A stretch of 64,000 bases of DNA, taken from Casuarius casuarius (lineage: Eukaryota > Chordata > Aves > Casuariiformes > Casuariidae). The notes beneath the pieces were generated by a model, which had not been told where the DNA came from, ran no database searches, and was given only the letters and a program-made list of their open reading frames with translations. The translations under genes were made by a program, and so were the position numbers. Positions 48,895 through 61,600 of this stretch are shown one piece after another; position 1 is the first letter of the stretch, and each line of letters begins with the position of its first letter. Location: the NCBI GenBank assembly GCA_003342895.1, contig PTFA01000012.1:6682252-6746251 (forward strand). The letters are read 5' to 3'.

Positions 48895-50870
48895 AAAAAG
48901 CCAGAGGTACCTTTTGTGATCACCTTGTCTGACTTCTAATTCAACATAAGCAATAGGCCATCTACAAATCAATCTCTGCTGAACAAAAATAAACAATCTA
49001 ATGCTGATTAAAAAAAAAAGACAGAGAGATGATGTGAAGTCTTTGGTATATGGATTCATAAGCTTTTCAAATAAGCCAATGTTTATCACTTTAATTTGGA
49101 TTGCTTTACATTTCAGCAGTTGTACCTTATTATAGCCTTTCCTACTAGAGTGAAGAGTCCCTGTTTGCCACTTTTATGCCAGTTGATAAAATACCTATAG
49201 TCTGCAATCAGGTTCACTCCTCAAATTTGTTAAGCTAAGCAGATGGAACTTACTTAGTTCCTTTCTGCACTAACTATCAAGATGACCAAGACCTTGAGGG
49301 ATTTGTGTGCACCAGAATTGGGCATAATACTCCAAAATAAGTTGTACCTATACTAACTTCCATCCTGTTACCCAAGATTGATGTTGATATAGCTAAAGAG
49401 CGCATTAGTCACTTCCGATCATAATGTTGTATCAAGGCATCATATGTATTTGATTATCCTTTTGTCCTTGAAATCTCTTCCAGGAACACTTCATACCAAG
49501 TTAGAATCCCACACTTTAAGTCAACAGACTACTTACTTCCAAATGTGTAACTTGGAATATTGACANAAAAATGGATATTGTTTGCTTGTGTTCATATTAC
49601 CAACTAATCCAGATCTATCAGTGTATTCTCCGTTATTTAAATTTTCTCTCAGTAGCTTTGTGTGCTGGGATAACTTTAATTATAATAATTTTCTGTTTTC
49701 TTTCAAGCCACTGATAAAAATGCTAAATAGTGTAGGAGCAAGAACAAATCTGTATGAAGCAAACCCACTTGACAGTCATTGCTTGTTTATATTTACATTT
49801 TGAAATCTAGCAGATTTCAGATTTTCCATTTACCAAACTGCACCTATTCAGTGCCTATAAAACTGCTACCTCAGGCTGGCCTCCTAGAAATCCGAGATTA
49901 TTATTCCATCTATTTTCTTTGTTAAGTCTTCAAGATATAAAGATAATCAAGATAATAAGATACCAAGCTAACGTAAAGATCTCTGTTTTTCATAAAACCA
50001 TATTAATAAGCACTAACTGGATTGCTTTGCTCTATGAATTGAGTTCCATATTAGTTACTTGAGTGTTTTGATGAGGGTTGATGTTATGCTAACAAGTCTA
50101 CAATCGACTATTTTTGTTTAATGTTTTTCCTGTCCTCTGAGACTACTCCAGTTTTCCATGATTTATTACCAATCCAGCTACGCAGCTCTTTTTACACTCT
50201 TGATAGCTTCCTTACAAGCTGCTGTTTAACATCCATCTCAGCTCTTGTTGCAAGAAAGCATTGCATTAGCAACACTTCATACACAACAAAAATATTGTTA
50301 GGTCTACCTTTTGCTCAGTATTTTCTCAAGAGCAGCATTAAGAGGCCTTTCGTTTCTATATACTCCAACACCATCTTGTGAAATTTTGTTTGCTTTATCA
50401 ATTTACGCACGTTTTTACCTTCTAATTTATATTCATGAACAACAATCTCCTTTTTATTTCAGGTGCAATATGTCTCTTTTACGTTTTAGAAATGGTTTCA
50501 CTTGTCTCTGTCAGTTTATGTTCTTAAACCAGCGCAGCATTCTCCAGAACTGTGGGTTTTGAGCATCTACTAAAAGATCCTTAAGCAGTTCCCATATGTC
50601 TTGCTCGTATTTTTCTCAAAGCTCATTTGGCTCATCACTGCTTTTGGACTTGTAAAATTAGTCCTTTTAAAATTCAAAATATGCAAATACTTACAGCTTA
50701 ATTCTCCATCTTTATAATAAATACAAACAAGTCGTGACAACTTGCAAATAAACTACTGCTAATATTTATTCTTGCCACCAATTTCTTTTACATGACAAAA
50801 AGTTTAATATTGAATTTCCCCATAATGGATGCAGCATTTCTTGCATGAGGAATTGCCATATCTTGTCCAG
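48895..50870 (-). mobile_element. Long, decayed CR1 LINE (ORF2 relic, about 2 kb)
   Basis: Read on the plus strand this follows, in order, the reverse complement of a turtle/bird-type CR1. It starts with 'ttttgtgatcaccttgtctg' and 'caataggccat' (48,912-48,962), then 'ctagagtgaagagtccct' (49,144). Next are 'caccagaattgggca' with 'atactccaa' (49,310-49,336), and 'ccactgataaaaatgctaaa' followed by 'tagtgtaggagcaagaac' (49,707-49,745). Then come 'gctgctgtttaacatcc' (50,218) and 'tgtgggttttgagcatct' (50,550). The right end has 'tcatttggctcatcactg' (50,623) and 'gatgcagcatttcttgcatg' (50,828). Reading leftward, the element therefore runs from the endonuclease C-terminal region (about 50,870-50,640) through the reverse transcriptase to the 3' part. 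All frames are broken. It lacks the full 5' end and target-site duplications are not visible. Confidence 0.85.
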
Positions 50871-53800
50871 AATATATACATATTTTATACATATATTTAT
50901 TTGGATGTGTGTCTATTTTGAAATTTTGATTTTGCAATATTAGTAACATGAAACCTCTAGCCTGTGTATCTCAGACTGAATTCCTCCATAACAATACAAC
51001 TTTTCTCCTCAGAACATTTTAAATAGCTTCTTCAGCAACTAGTCATTGTGTCTTTAGNATGATATGGTGGTCTCTGGCAGAAAAGAAATGAATAGCCTGT
51101 CCTTCACATTATCTATTGAGGTATCAACCCATATGCATTCAAGATCTTTTCCATCCAAGTTGCCAGTGATTCGGCAAAAAGAAAATGCCATTTTTTATAC
51201 TGAGTGCTGTTCCCTCTCACCTCTTGAGGAGAAGGTTGTTTTTGTAAAAAGAGAAAAAAAGAGTGAAAAAGAGAAGACTATAAAATGAATTCTAACAATA
51301 ACTGTATATACTAGGCACTCTGAAGAAACTGTAGAAACAGATTAAATTTCAAAGTAAAAGTCTGTCTGTTCTTCCCTATGCTCAAGATATTTGTAAGTTC
51401 ATATAAATGTCAACAGCATTTGTACCTACATTATTCTCAATAATAGAAGTTAGAGAAAAATTGTTAGCTGCACTTAATTCTACCTTTCCTAGTACAGATA
51501 AATAGCTGTAACTTTTATGTTATTCATATATTTAAAATACTGCATTTTAATAACTAATTCAACCAGTAGGGTAAAACAACACAAACAAACTAGAAATAAC
51601 ACCAAATATTTAGTCATGGATAAAGAACATCAAGGAAAGCATCAGTGATAGTCACGACTGTTTACTCTGGTCCCCTGCTNTGCTGTGCTGAGACTGAGCA
51701 CTTTGTGTAAAGGAAATGAATACTTTTTCTCTCCAAAAGATAACTTGAAATGCAGGCAGATTACTTCCTTCAGCAACTGGTTGCTGCCTGAGATAGTAAG
51801 GCTAGGACTATTACCCTCACTGGAACCCACATAAAGAAATACTATCATTTATAAGTATGTATCTGCTTGTGGACTACAGCTAGGCAAAGTGTGAAGAAAC
51901 CTATATTAATATTCATGTGCATGTAAGAATGAAATTGCATTCATACATATTCATAACTAGAACAATGCAAATAACAAATAAAGTTTTTTTTAATGTAAAT
52001 TGAGCAGATTATGTAAGATGTTTACAAATAATTTACTTGGCTCAAAATCAGACAATACATTCATGACACAGTGTTTTAAGCGTTCATTTCCTTGGCAAGT
52101 ACTTGCAGTCCACAGATTAGTGCTATCACATTATTTTCTGCGGCAGCTCTGAAATGGCAAAGGAGTGTCTGGGTAACTCTGGTCATGGTCACACTTTCAT
52201 ACTTCCACATCCCAGTCGACAGACCTGGCTGGAACATGCAAGTACCTCACTACCGTTGACACCAGCACATATGGCCACCACTGCTGTGAAGTCCTCTGAA
52301 GTCCACAACTGCTGTGGTAGCTGTGCGCCTTATTTTGCCTGGCTGCCATCAAAGGGTGTAACCAACTCAAAGGAGGCTGGGCTAGNGCTTTCCTGAGCAC
52401 CACCAAATGAATAAAGGATGAGATAACTAAGATCATACTACAGCTTGCTCGCACTTGTAATCATGAATAATCAGTCACACAGATACAGCAAAAACAGCTT
52501 TATGACTTTCTCACACACACGTACACAANTATTTTGCTTCTTAGCCAAAGCTGAGGATGTGTTCTTAAGCATATCTTATCCNGACAGAAAAAGTATACAT
52601 TTAAAATTTTTAAGTATAGTGATAGGAACTCTTAAAATATGAAATTATTCAGAGCTCAGAAGAACCCTGTTGCTGTGTCTTTTTATAGATACAAGGGAAA
52701 GATAGAACACAAAAGGAGGATGCTGGCCAATTTGAGGCTCGGAAGATATTACTGTGAAAGAAATAAATGATGCATTAAGTTCAGCTGTCATTGCACAAAC
52801 AACATGAACAAACCATAAGACAGAGCTATTATAAATGCTTCCAATAATGCTTNGAATAACAACTGTGAAAGTACAAAGAAATGTATATATATACATATAT
52901 TTTTACAGGGAGGGTGTTTATTCTTTTTCTTACATGGTGGACTGAATAGAAGAAGAAAATAGAGATAGACACATATGAAAGTTACACTTCCATTTTGATT
53001 GCTCTCTTTCATTTTCTGAAAATCTTTGTTCAGTGTGAAAGAGAATACAATGGATAAGGGAAACTCCATGAGCCATATCCTGCTCAGCATATTCTTTCAA
53101 GTAGTTATAGCACCATTGTAACCACAGACTTGATCCAGAGTCCATCAGAGTGAGCAAGTGGGATTTATCCAAAAAAATAAAAATCACAAAACAAGGTAAC
53201 GACCTGCACTAAAATTGCAATATAATGCTAGCTGATTATTATTCTTTGACAGCATCCAGATTCAGACAGTGGAGAAGCAGCTTTTCAGCACAAAATACCA
53301 CTGATGTGAAAAGCCTTCTGGATGAGATGTGAAACAGAGATACTAAATATCTATAGCCATTACTGTTTGAGTGGCAATTTTTGTGTATAGGGGTGTCATC
53401 ACTACAGTCCTTCACACATTTTAGCTTGGCTACTCACATTCTAACTAAATTCCATCCCTTTATTTTCAGTTGTGCATAGCACTTTAAACTTCTGGCTNTG
53501 AACTGTCATTGAATGTTTTTATACAGCTGTTGCATTGCTTATCAGAAGTTGCTGTGGTGTAGTGGTGGGCAAGGTGATTTACCGCCAGATATCTTCTAGG
53601 GTAAAAGGCCATATATAGTGCGTGGCTAGACTTTGGCTTTNGCTTGTCTGTGCCACATGGGATACCAAAGTGTTTGCTGTCAGATAAACACCAAATGAAT
53701 TGTTCCTAAGGCTTTCTGACTCTGCAGTGCTAGATGGCTTTTGAAGGTACTACGGCATATATATCTAACTTCCGTTGCTGAAATGAGATTTTTGAAGCAC

Positions 53801-55430
53801 AAAATATGTATATTACTGCTTAGTGCTGTCCTTTCTGTAACCAGGTTTTTATTACTTTCCCTGGTTACCACCAATTTTCAGTACAGTGATTAGCTCATAT
53901 CTNTTCAGTATATCATACATACTGCAAGACATTGAAGAAAAAGTAAAATGTATCAACAGTGTCAGAAAAAACTTTTTTGATAGGTCTTGGTGCATGCTTC
54001 TCAGAATTATTGTGCTATAGGAGATATTGATTTATGTTCTGGCTTTGGAATTTTTTTGTAGAGTATTGTTAATTTCCCATAGAATAAAACGCCAGTATTC
54101 TCCAACTCTATTTATAATTGAGTTGCAAGGTAGTGAAGCATGCAGGCAAAAAGATAGTTTTCAAAATACAGAGAATTCAACAGCTGAAAACCAATACCTG
54201 GAACTCTCCCTGGAAAGCTGCAGGAATTAGACTCCAGAGTGCTTGTGTTGAGTACCTACAAGAGCACACCCCTACTGACAAGCAGGCCACTGTCTCTCTC
54301 AGCGGCTACAGTCTCCAAGATCATAAAGATGCCTTTAGTTAGAAATCTTTATGACAGCAAAAGGATAGCAATCTATATATGACACACGGATAAAAAGCCA
54401 TTTTGGTCACCGAGGCTATTTGATTGTCTGAAAACAACAGGAAGACTGACAGGCTGGGAATCCAAGGGACATGTAGCAAGTACATATCATCAGTTAAGAA
54501 GACAATATAATTATTACCATACCTTTATTCACCTCAGTCTTCTCTTACTGAGCTTCCACCAAAGAACTCTTCCCTGATCCTCCAGTCGCTGTTCAATCCT
54601 GGAAGAGACCCAAGCAGACATTTGACACTAACCCATCACCTCAAGGACTTCTAACTTTTGCAATAGGTTATGCTCAACCCAGATGGAGTCCTCACTTTAG
54701 AAGAAAAAGGCTTATGGTTATTTTTCCATAACAGTTCCTCCCAAATCTAAGCAATTCATAGAGACAATGAAACTTTATTTAGGTCAAAGTCTGACCTGAA
54801 GATACCCAAACATTTTTTAACACAGAGCAGGAAACCCTTAGTGAATACATTTGAAAAGCCAAAGAAAAGATTGTTTCTTCTGCCTTGAATGACATGTCCT
54901 TCAGAATGAGGGCATATTTATCAACGTTGTCATCCCGACACTGTTTCCCTTATCCTACTGGGCCTACATCTGTCACATCTATATTGGGTCAGATTATGTC
55001 TACTGAGTATGAGATCAATACAAGCATCTTAAACAAGCAGTCCATCATACCTGCCAGACATAAGCATCATTTTTTTTTGTTGTTATTTGATTTTTTTAAT
55101 ATCACAAAATTTTAATGTCTTCTGTATATTTTGACTACTGGTGTTATAATCTTTGTTTTTATCCTTACCTCTTACCTTGTATATAATGTATATTTTAGAC
55201 TTCACAACTGATATCCTTTTCTGTCAAAGCCATTGCTTCTACCATTACTTACAACTTTCACAACACCTATTTGAAATAAAACAGACAAAACAGGTACCAG
55301 CTAATATGAGTGAATATTNCAAGGTTTACTTTTCCCATTCATTTGACTTTCATTATTGTGAATGCTTCCACTTGCAGCNCAAAGAAGTCCCATTAAGAAG
55401 ATGTGGCTATATGTGATTAAAATCATGTTA
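50870..55430. other. AT-rich non-coding stretch
   Basis: No gene is recognised. A 16-base AT palindrome lies at 52,881-52,896. The 100-codon minus frame at 52,788-53,090 contains an N and no known motif. Confidence 0.5.
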
Positions 55431-55434
55431 GAAA

Positions 55435-55685
55435 GCCAGAAATAAAAAGTAGTATAATTTGGATGAACAGATTGCCTCAAATGCCAAATAAGTGCTACTG
55501 AACAATTTTATTGGCTTGTGGCATAAAAAGAGTTACTTAATTTATCACCACGATAGACTAGAAGAAAACCCATTGTGTTAATTGGCTTCTTGGATGAGAA
55601 TTAATGACTCATTAGCCTTAAACGTATCAGCCTGCTAACATTATTTTATGTCCGATGAGATAACTACAGGTAACATTTCGGGGCA
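55435..55685. promoter_or_regulatory. Candidate conserved non-coding element
   Basis: A block rich in intact homeodomain- and AP-1/Maf-like words (TTAATTGGC, ATTAATGACTCATTAGC, TTTATTGGC), with no homopolymer or repeat content and no open frame. TGACTCA at about 55,606 is a perfect AP-1 site set inside ATTA cores. Such word density is typical of developmental enhancers in gene deserts, but only alignment could show conservation. Confidence 0.25.
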
Positions 55686-55689
55686 TACA

Positions 55690-58375
55690 ACTTACCACAC
55701 ACAAAAATGCTTTCACTCCCTATTAACTCTGCTACATACACACCCCTACTGCTGTGCTGAGGAAGCAAGAATAACACCGTGAATGTGACGAAAACACACA
55801 CCATACAGCGCATTTATTGTTTCTGATCCCATCTGTCACTGACCTTTACCCGCATCACCCTAAATATAATCAGGATTTTGTCTAAGCACCAGGTATGATG
55901 GCTTCTAATGCTGATGTTTCTGAGCAAGGAATTTCACAGGCATCTGCAAGGCAAGGTTTAAGGAAGAGAAAGTAAAAATATTGGAAAACACTATTCCATT
56001 TTTCATTCTTTTTTAGTTATTCATATAATGGGCTCTTCACTGGATTAAGACAACTTTACCTGCATAGTGATTTCGCTGTCACTTCTGAAAAATAATGGAG
56101 ATTATTTTATGCTAATTGTTTGGAATGGTATCCAGTTCAGCTAATGCAGATACTTACTGGGGGCACTTTTCACAGAAATTTTAGGCTCTTAGACCAGAGC
56201 AGGAGGGCTAAAGAGAGGAGGAGAGCAACCTGATCCACTGACATAACCACCAAAATGTCTTGTTCAGCCAACGAAGTGTGAGCTGGAAGCACTGGAACAC
56301 CCACAAAAGGTGATCCAACCCACTTAAACCACACAAATACTCCAGTGATGGTACGAAACAGTCCAGGCCACTAGAATTAACCTTTCTCAGTCAGACTGCA
56401 GGGAACCACTGGGAAATACTCGATACCGCTTGACTGGGGACCCAGTCCACCTTTCTCAGCGGTCTTCTGCATCTCTTTTAAGTGGCTGATAGGACGGACA
56501 GGGGAAATAATAGGTAATGAGATGGAGCTTACCTGCAGTCTAGCAGAGGGCTCTGTCTGGAAGTGGGATGTCACAGTGCTGAGCCCTGTCTGAGGGACTG
56601 AACCCAAATCTCCCACACTTCAGGGAACAGCCTGAGCCACCAGTTTGGGAGGTATTTGGACTGAACATGTCCTCTTCATCCTTAGCCAGCTGTGTGGTCA
56701 GAAAGGTAAAGTCATGGGATTCTAAACGAGGAGACAGGAGAAGGCTTGGCTTAACCACAGTGCTGGCAGTGCTCAGCTGTGGGGAGGCAGAGCTGGGCTC
56801 CCAGCTCCAGCTCTCTGGAACTTGTACGGTTCATTAGCCTTCACACTGCTTAAAAATGAAAAAAGTCTGAGAAACAGGAACCAAAATCCTTTCTGTTAAA
56901 NTCCCAGGACAGAGTCAAGATTTCCTGATTTGTCTCTTTCTCGTCCCCAACACTTGCACTTCTGGCAGCACAGCTTCCAGAAGCTGGAAGGGCATATCTA
57001 TTCCATGGCCTGCTTCTNTGGTGCACTGGATGTGAGTTTAACCTCCTTCAGGCTAGAAATTTTAACCAAGATCATCTACTTTCTGTGCCAGTGCCATACA
57101 ATGTAACATATTTTATGGATCCACTGCTTGGTCTCATGGTAACCCTTAGGCTGCTTCACCTCCATACTTCATATGCAGGTGACANTGTCTCTTAGAGCTG
57201 TTCCTACAGGTACTTGTTTTACAAATAGTAAATTATTTGTCTGAATTACAGTCTCAGATTGTAAAAAACAAGGCTTTTCCTTGTCTGGCATACAATTATC
57301 CCTCAGAATTGTCCTTCATGAAACTTAATATGACTGGCTTTGAACACTGGCTCTTAGTCTTCTTCTTGGGCATCATCTTGATGTCAAATCTCACTGATGT
57401 GTCTTAAAANAAATTTTGTTGGAAAACTGTATTCAGAGAGAAATGCTCTATAAGTAACTCTATTAGAAAGCATTTCTGTTTAGGTCTCTAGAGAACACCA
57501 CTTATCTAAAACTAACATTGATAACATGCTGTATAAAATAATTATTATAATTACATAGTCTAAAATGTAATAATTAATAGCAGGAAAACAAAACCAAGAC
57601 AGGTATCTAAAATATAAACAAGAGACAAAAAATATAAATATGAACATAAAATTATAGTAAACTTGAAAGGAAAAGCTGCTCACAGCTAAAACAAAGACCA
57701 AGTCCTATAACCTAGCACCAGCAGTTCACTATATGTAGACCCACTGATTTCACTGCAGCTCTTCATGGGCAATAGATTAATAAGTGGTTTCTCCTCTGAT
57801 GACAAAAGTTTTTTGGCACATTTCCATTAAATTTCATCTTTGAAATATTTTTGGAAAGGGATCATAAATACATGCCTGCAAGAAGACCTCATCTGAAAAG
57901 CCTTCTGTTTCCTCAGTATTCCATAAAGATATCAAAGAAAGGCTAAATGTCTCCAAACACTGACCAATTAGACATGTAGTGAAAAGCAGATTTCCACTTA
58001 CCTATAAGTAAGACATATTCCAACAGTACCTAGATCTCAGCCAGGGATATGGTCCCATATGCTAGTCATTTTATGACTATGTACCTGGCCCAACAGTTCA
58101 TAATAAAGAAAAGATAAGATAGGCAAAAAGAGAGAAAATGCATAGAGGTTTTTGAGTGAAAGAGTGAGAGAGAGCATCCAGCAGATTATTTGTAGTGNGC
58201 TGTGAAATTCTGGCAAAGCTAGAGTCCAGGTTGCTTATTTTTCATTTCAGTTATCTCCACCACATTTTAACATAAATTTTTCCTGCCTGCATTTCAACAG
58301 AGGGAGCATCCTCAAACTTTCTCCTCCTCATTTTTACATAGGATAATAAGAACTACATATACAATTTTCAGCAGG
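55690..58375. other. Mixed-composition non-coding stretch
   Basis: No gene is recognised. The segment 56,380-56,830 is GC-richer and has two overlapping minus frames (79 codons at 56,377-56,616; 72 codons at 56,540-56,758), both without a known motif. Confidence 0.45.
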
Positions 58376-58379
58376 AAGT

Positions 58380-58640
58380 CAGGAGAAGATTTACGAGAGA
58401 ACCTTGCAAAAGAGTCCGAACCTGCGCAACAGGCTGGTGCACTGAAACCCTGCGCTCGCAGTGATGGAGTAAACACCAGAGCAAGAGGCCATGGAGCCAG
58501 CCAGTTCTGTGCTCCCCGAGACTAACCAGCCCCAGCAACAGGCTGGGCTGCCCCAACGCAGGCTCTCAGGGCTTCAGCTGGGATCACTGCCCAGCACTGC
58601 GCTCTGCCGAGGCACACACCAGCTCAGGGCATACGAGACG
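58380..58640. other. GC-rich patch, function unknown
   Basis: A roughly 260-base GC-rich patch with about ten CpG sites inside AT-rich DNA. It is covered by an 83-codon plus frame starting at 58,491 and by a 62-codon minus frame at 58,368-58,556. Neither is recognised, and no convincing TATA box or splice pair was found. Confidence 0.3.
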
Positions 58641-58686
58641 TTATTGGAATATTGCTATTTAGATGTGAGAATGTTTTATAACAAAT

Positions 58687-58698
58687 GGGGGGGGGGGG
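58687..58698 (+). repeat. Poly(G) run of 12 bases
   Basis: Twelve consecutive G just after the GC-rich patch, in otherwise AT-rich DNA. Confidence 0.9.
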
Positions 58699-58699
58699 A

Positions 58700-61600
58700 A
58701 ATCTTATGTTGCCATATAAGATTATATATTTTCCTAGCCTAAATAAAAACACAGTATATATCAAAAACATTCTGGAAAAATATTTGGAATGAGTCAAGCA
58801 AACAACTTGACATATATATTTTGAAAATATTTCAGTGTGTTTTCACTTCTCAACTTTTTTATTTCAACAAAATTAACCTGAATTAGGAAATAAAGTCAAC
58901 CAAAGTGCAGAAATAATTTAATTCCTCTCTCAGTTAGACTGTATTTTTGCATTATATTTTTATATGCTTATTCATTTTTCCTTCTCTCCCCAGCTCAAGC
59001 AATAAAACAATTGATGGCATCTGTCATAGTTATTAATGTAGAAAAACCTTGTCCATTACATCCCAATTTCCAACATATTATAACCACAAAGAATTTTGTC
59101 ATTGGTGTGTAAAATCATCAATGCCTCTCAGTTACTGANGGCTGATTATTATTCTTCTGCTTTATCTTCTTTTCCACCNTATTGCTGGAATTCCTCGCTC
59201 AATGTAACAGTGGCTCCAGCACAGAAATCTNTCTGAAGCTATTACCATTGTAATTAAGTTGCACTACTGCCACCACAGGGACAGATCACTAAATACCTCT
59301 TTAGTGAAAAACAGAGTATTTTCCCAGTGGAAGATAGAACTAAAAGATATGAGTATCGCAGAAAATATCTGGAGAATCAGAAGGGAAAAGAAGGAATAGT
59401 ACAAACTCTTGGCTTATCCTATAAGCGTCTTTCCTTGGTACTGATATAGACACTCATGGCCTTGCTTTTCCACCAAGCAGCCTTCGAAAATTATCAGAAC
59501 AGATGAACAGCTTGCCCAGCACAGAAGAACCTCTTAACCTGTCTCTTCTGTCTATTCAAGACCAAGAAATGTATAACTGATCTGGGTGAAATTTTNATCA
59601 GAGCTTGTTCTTACTGCCTGACCTGTACACACAGACTTAAAATTGCTGGAAGATCTTTAGCATTTTAATGTTCTATTCATCTTCTCTCCCATGCAGTTCC
59701 TTAGCCACAGTGACAAGCAGAACCATCTTCAAGCTAGTCATTCTTTTTATGCTGTAGACTGTACTATTGCCTGATATNGGGTACTTTGTGCACTAAAAAA
59801 TCTATGACACACAAGAGACAAGCAAAGGCCTACAGAGGAAGGGCTGGAATTGGGGGTTTATACCAGCCTCTCCGCACCAGTGTTATTTCAGCAGGAACGT
59901 AAGAGCACTGTGGGAATCCTCCAGGCTCACTAAGACCCATGCTANGGCAAGCAAGCATGTAATTCAGTCTCAGTCACTCCAGCTCTGTTTTACAACAATC
60001 TCTGCCCCTCTGGAACTCCTCTTGGAGCAAGGCACAGTGTTGGCGCAGTCATGGCACCTTGCTGTGGCTCCTGCNTTGTTGCCTTGGGCTACATCTGCGA
60101 CATGGGCTGAAGATCCCCCCAGACGACTTACCAGTAAATGGATGCCCATCNCCCAAAGTTAAGGAGTCAAAAATGGCGTCAGCTGAGGGCTAGCTGTAAG
60201 ACCCTGCTGCACTCCATCAGCTACACTAATTTGAGTACTGCCTAGGATGCCGAGGTGGCATCTGGGTGGCAATGATAGTCNTAGATGAGCTCATGCAGAC
60301 CTCTGACATTGAGTTTTGACTCCTGCTTGAAATCTGAACCTCATGGCTCCAGTGATGAAGATTAAACTGTCCTTTGAAAGCAGAATTCCNAATATGAAAG
60401 GAAATCCACTTCAGATTTAAAGTCTCAAAACCTTTGCAATGCAGTTTCCCACCAGTTTTGTTCTCCTCTCTCATCTGCCATCAATTATCTCTTGGCTTTG
60501 CTTACCTGGTGAAGCAATCTTGAAAAAATATTTTATATATTTTAGCTATATCTATAGAAGCTGAACTGCTAGAAATGAGGAAGACAGTCAATGAATGAGG
60601 CAAACAATAGCAGGGATAGGGAATGACAAGAAAGCTGCAGATCTAATCAAGCTTTTACACAAATGTCACAGGGTGAAGCCTGCCCAAGAGTATCATTCAG
60701 ATAAAATGAGACCTTGACTACAGTTGTGAAACCACTATGTGTAAAAGCTGGGCTGTCAGCCAGGACTCAACACCTTGACTAGCTAGTGTGTGTCCCCTGT
60801 TCCCTCAAGTCCATGGTGTTGGAGACAGCTGGACTGGAGGCCTTGATTGGTTTGTCCCCTCTACACAGCATATGTGTATCTGTGGTAGATGTTAGATTTT
60901 ATGTCACTGAAAGGTGTTTTTCTTGGCTGTCTCATCCTGAATTCTCCCATGACAACATAAGCTATTGCACACTTTGATAGTTCAGTCTCATGTGAAAACT
61001 TAAAACAAATGATGGAAGCTATCCCTGAATGCTGAACGACCCAGTCACCACTGTTGACTGAAATACTCCTACACACTCAGTCCTATGTACTATTATCTAC
61101 TAAAAAAAGTGAACCTTTGCTGAGACACAGCTTAATGTAAAACTTGGATTTGTCAAAAACAAGTAATACAGTCTCTTTTTCAGACTCTTTTTGCTCAAAA
61201 ATGACTTGTCTATTTTGTCTAAATAGCCTCCAATGTATAGCAACTGCCGTGCCTCTGACAATGTAAAATAGAAGTATTTCCAACCATGTGCTATGGTTTC
61301 CAGGTCTACCATTCCTATTTTCTGCACCCTTTCTTTACTCTTAGACCCTTTTTCCTCACTGGATCCATCAGAACTTATATTCTCCATCCTATCTTCTTCA
61401 NATAGGCAATATGCCATTGCAACGCTGTAAAAAGCCCAACTTAGCAGCAGTATTCTGGTAACTTCTCTAGGTGTGTATTTAAACAGACTGCAAGCAAAAC
61501 ACAGACACTTGTGTCTCAGAAGACCTGATATCCTGCTCATGATCTTAGCAGTGGACTCTTATGTTGTGCCTATGATCCACAAAGGATCTGAGGCTCCTCA

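Noticed and set aside
59262..59275. Second CTCF-like site (CCACCACAGGGA)
   Set aside because: Mismatches at core positions that are nearly invariant in CTCF motifs.
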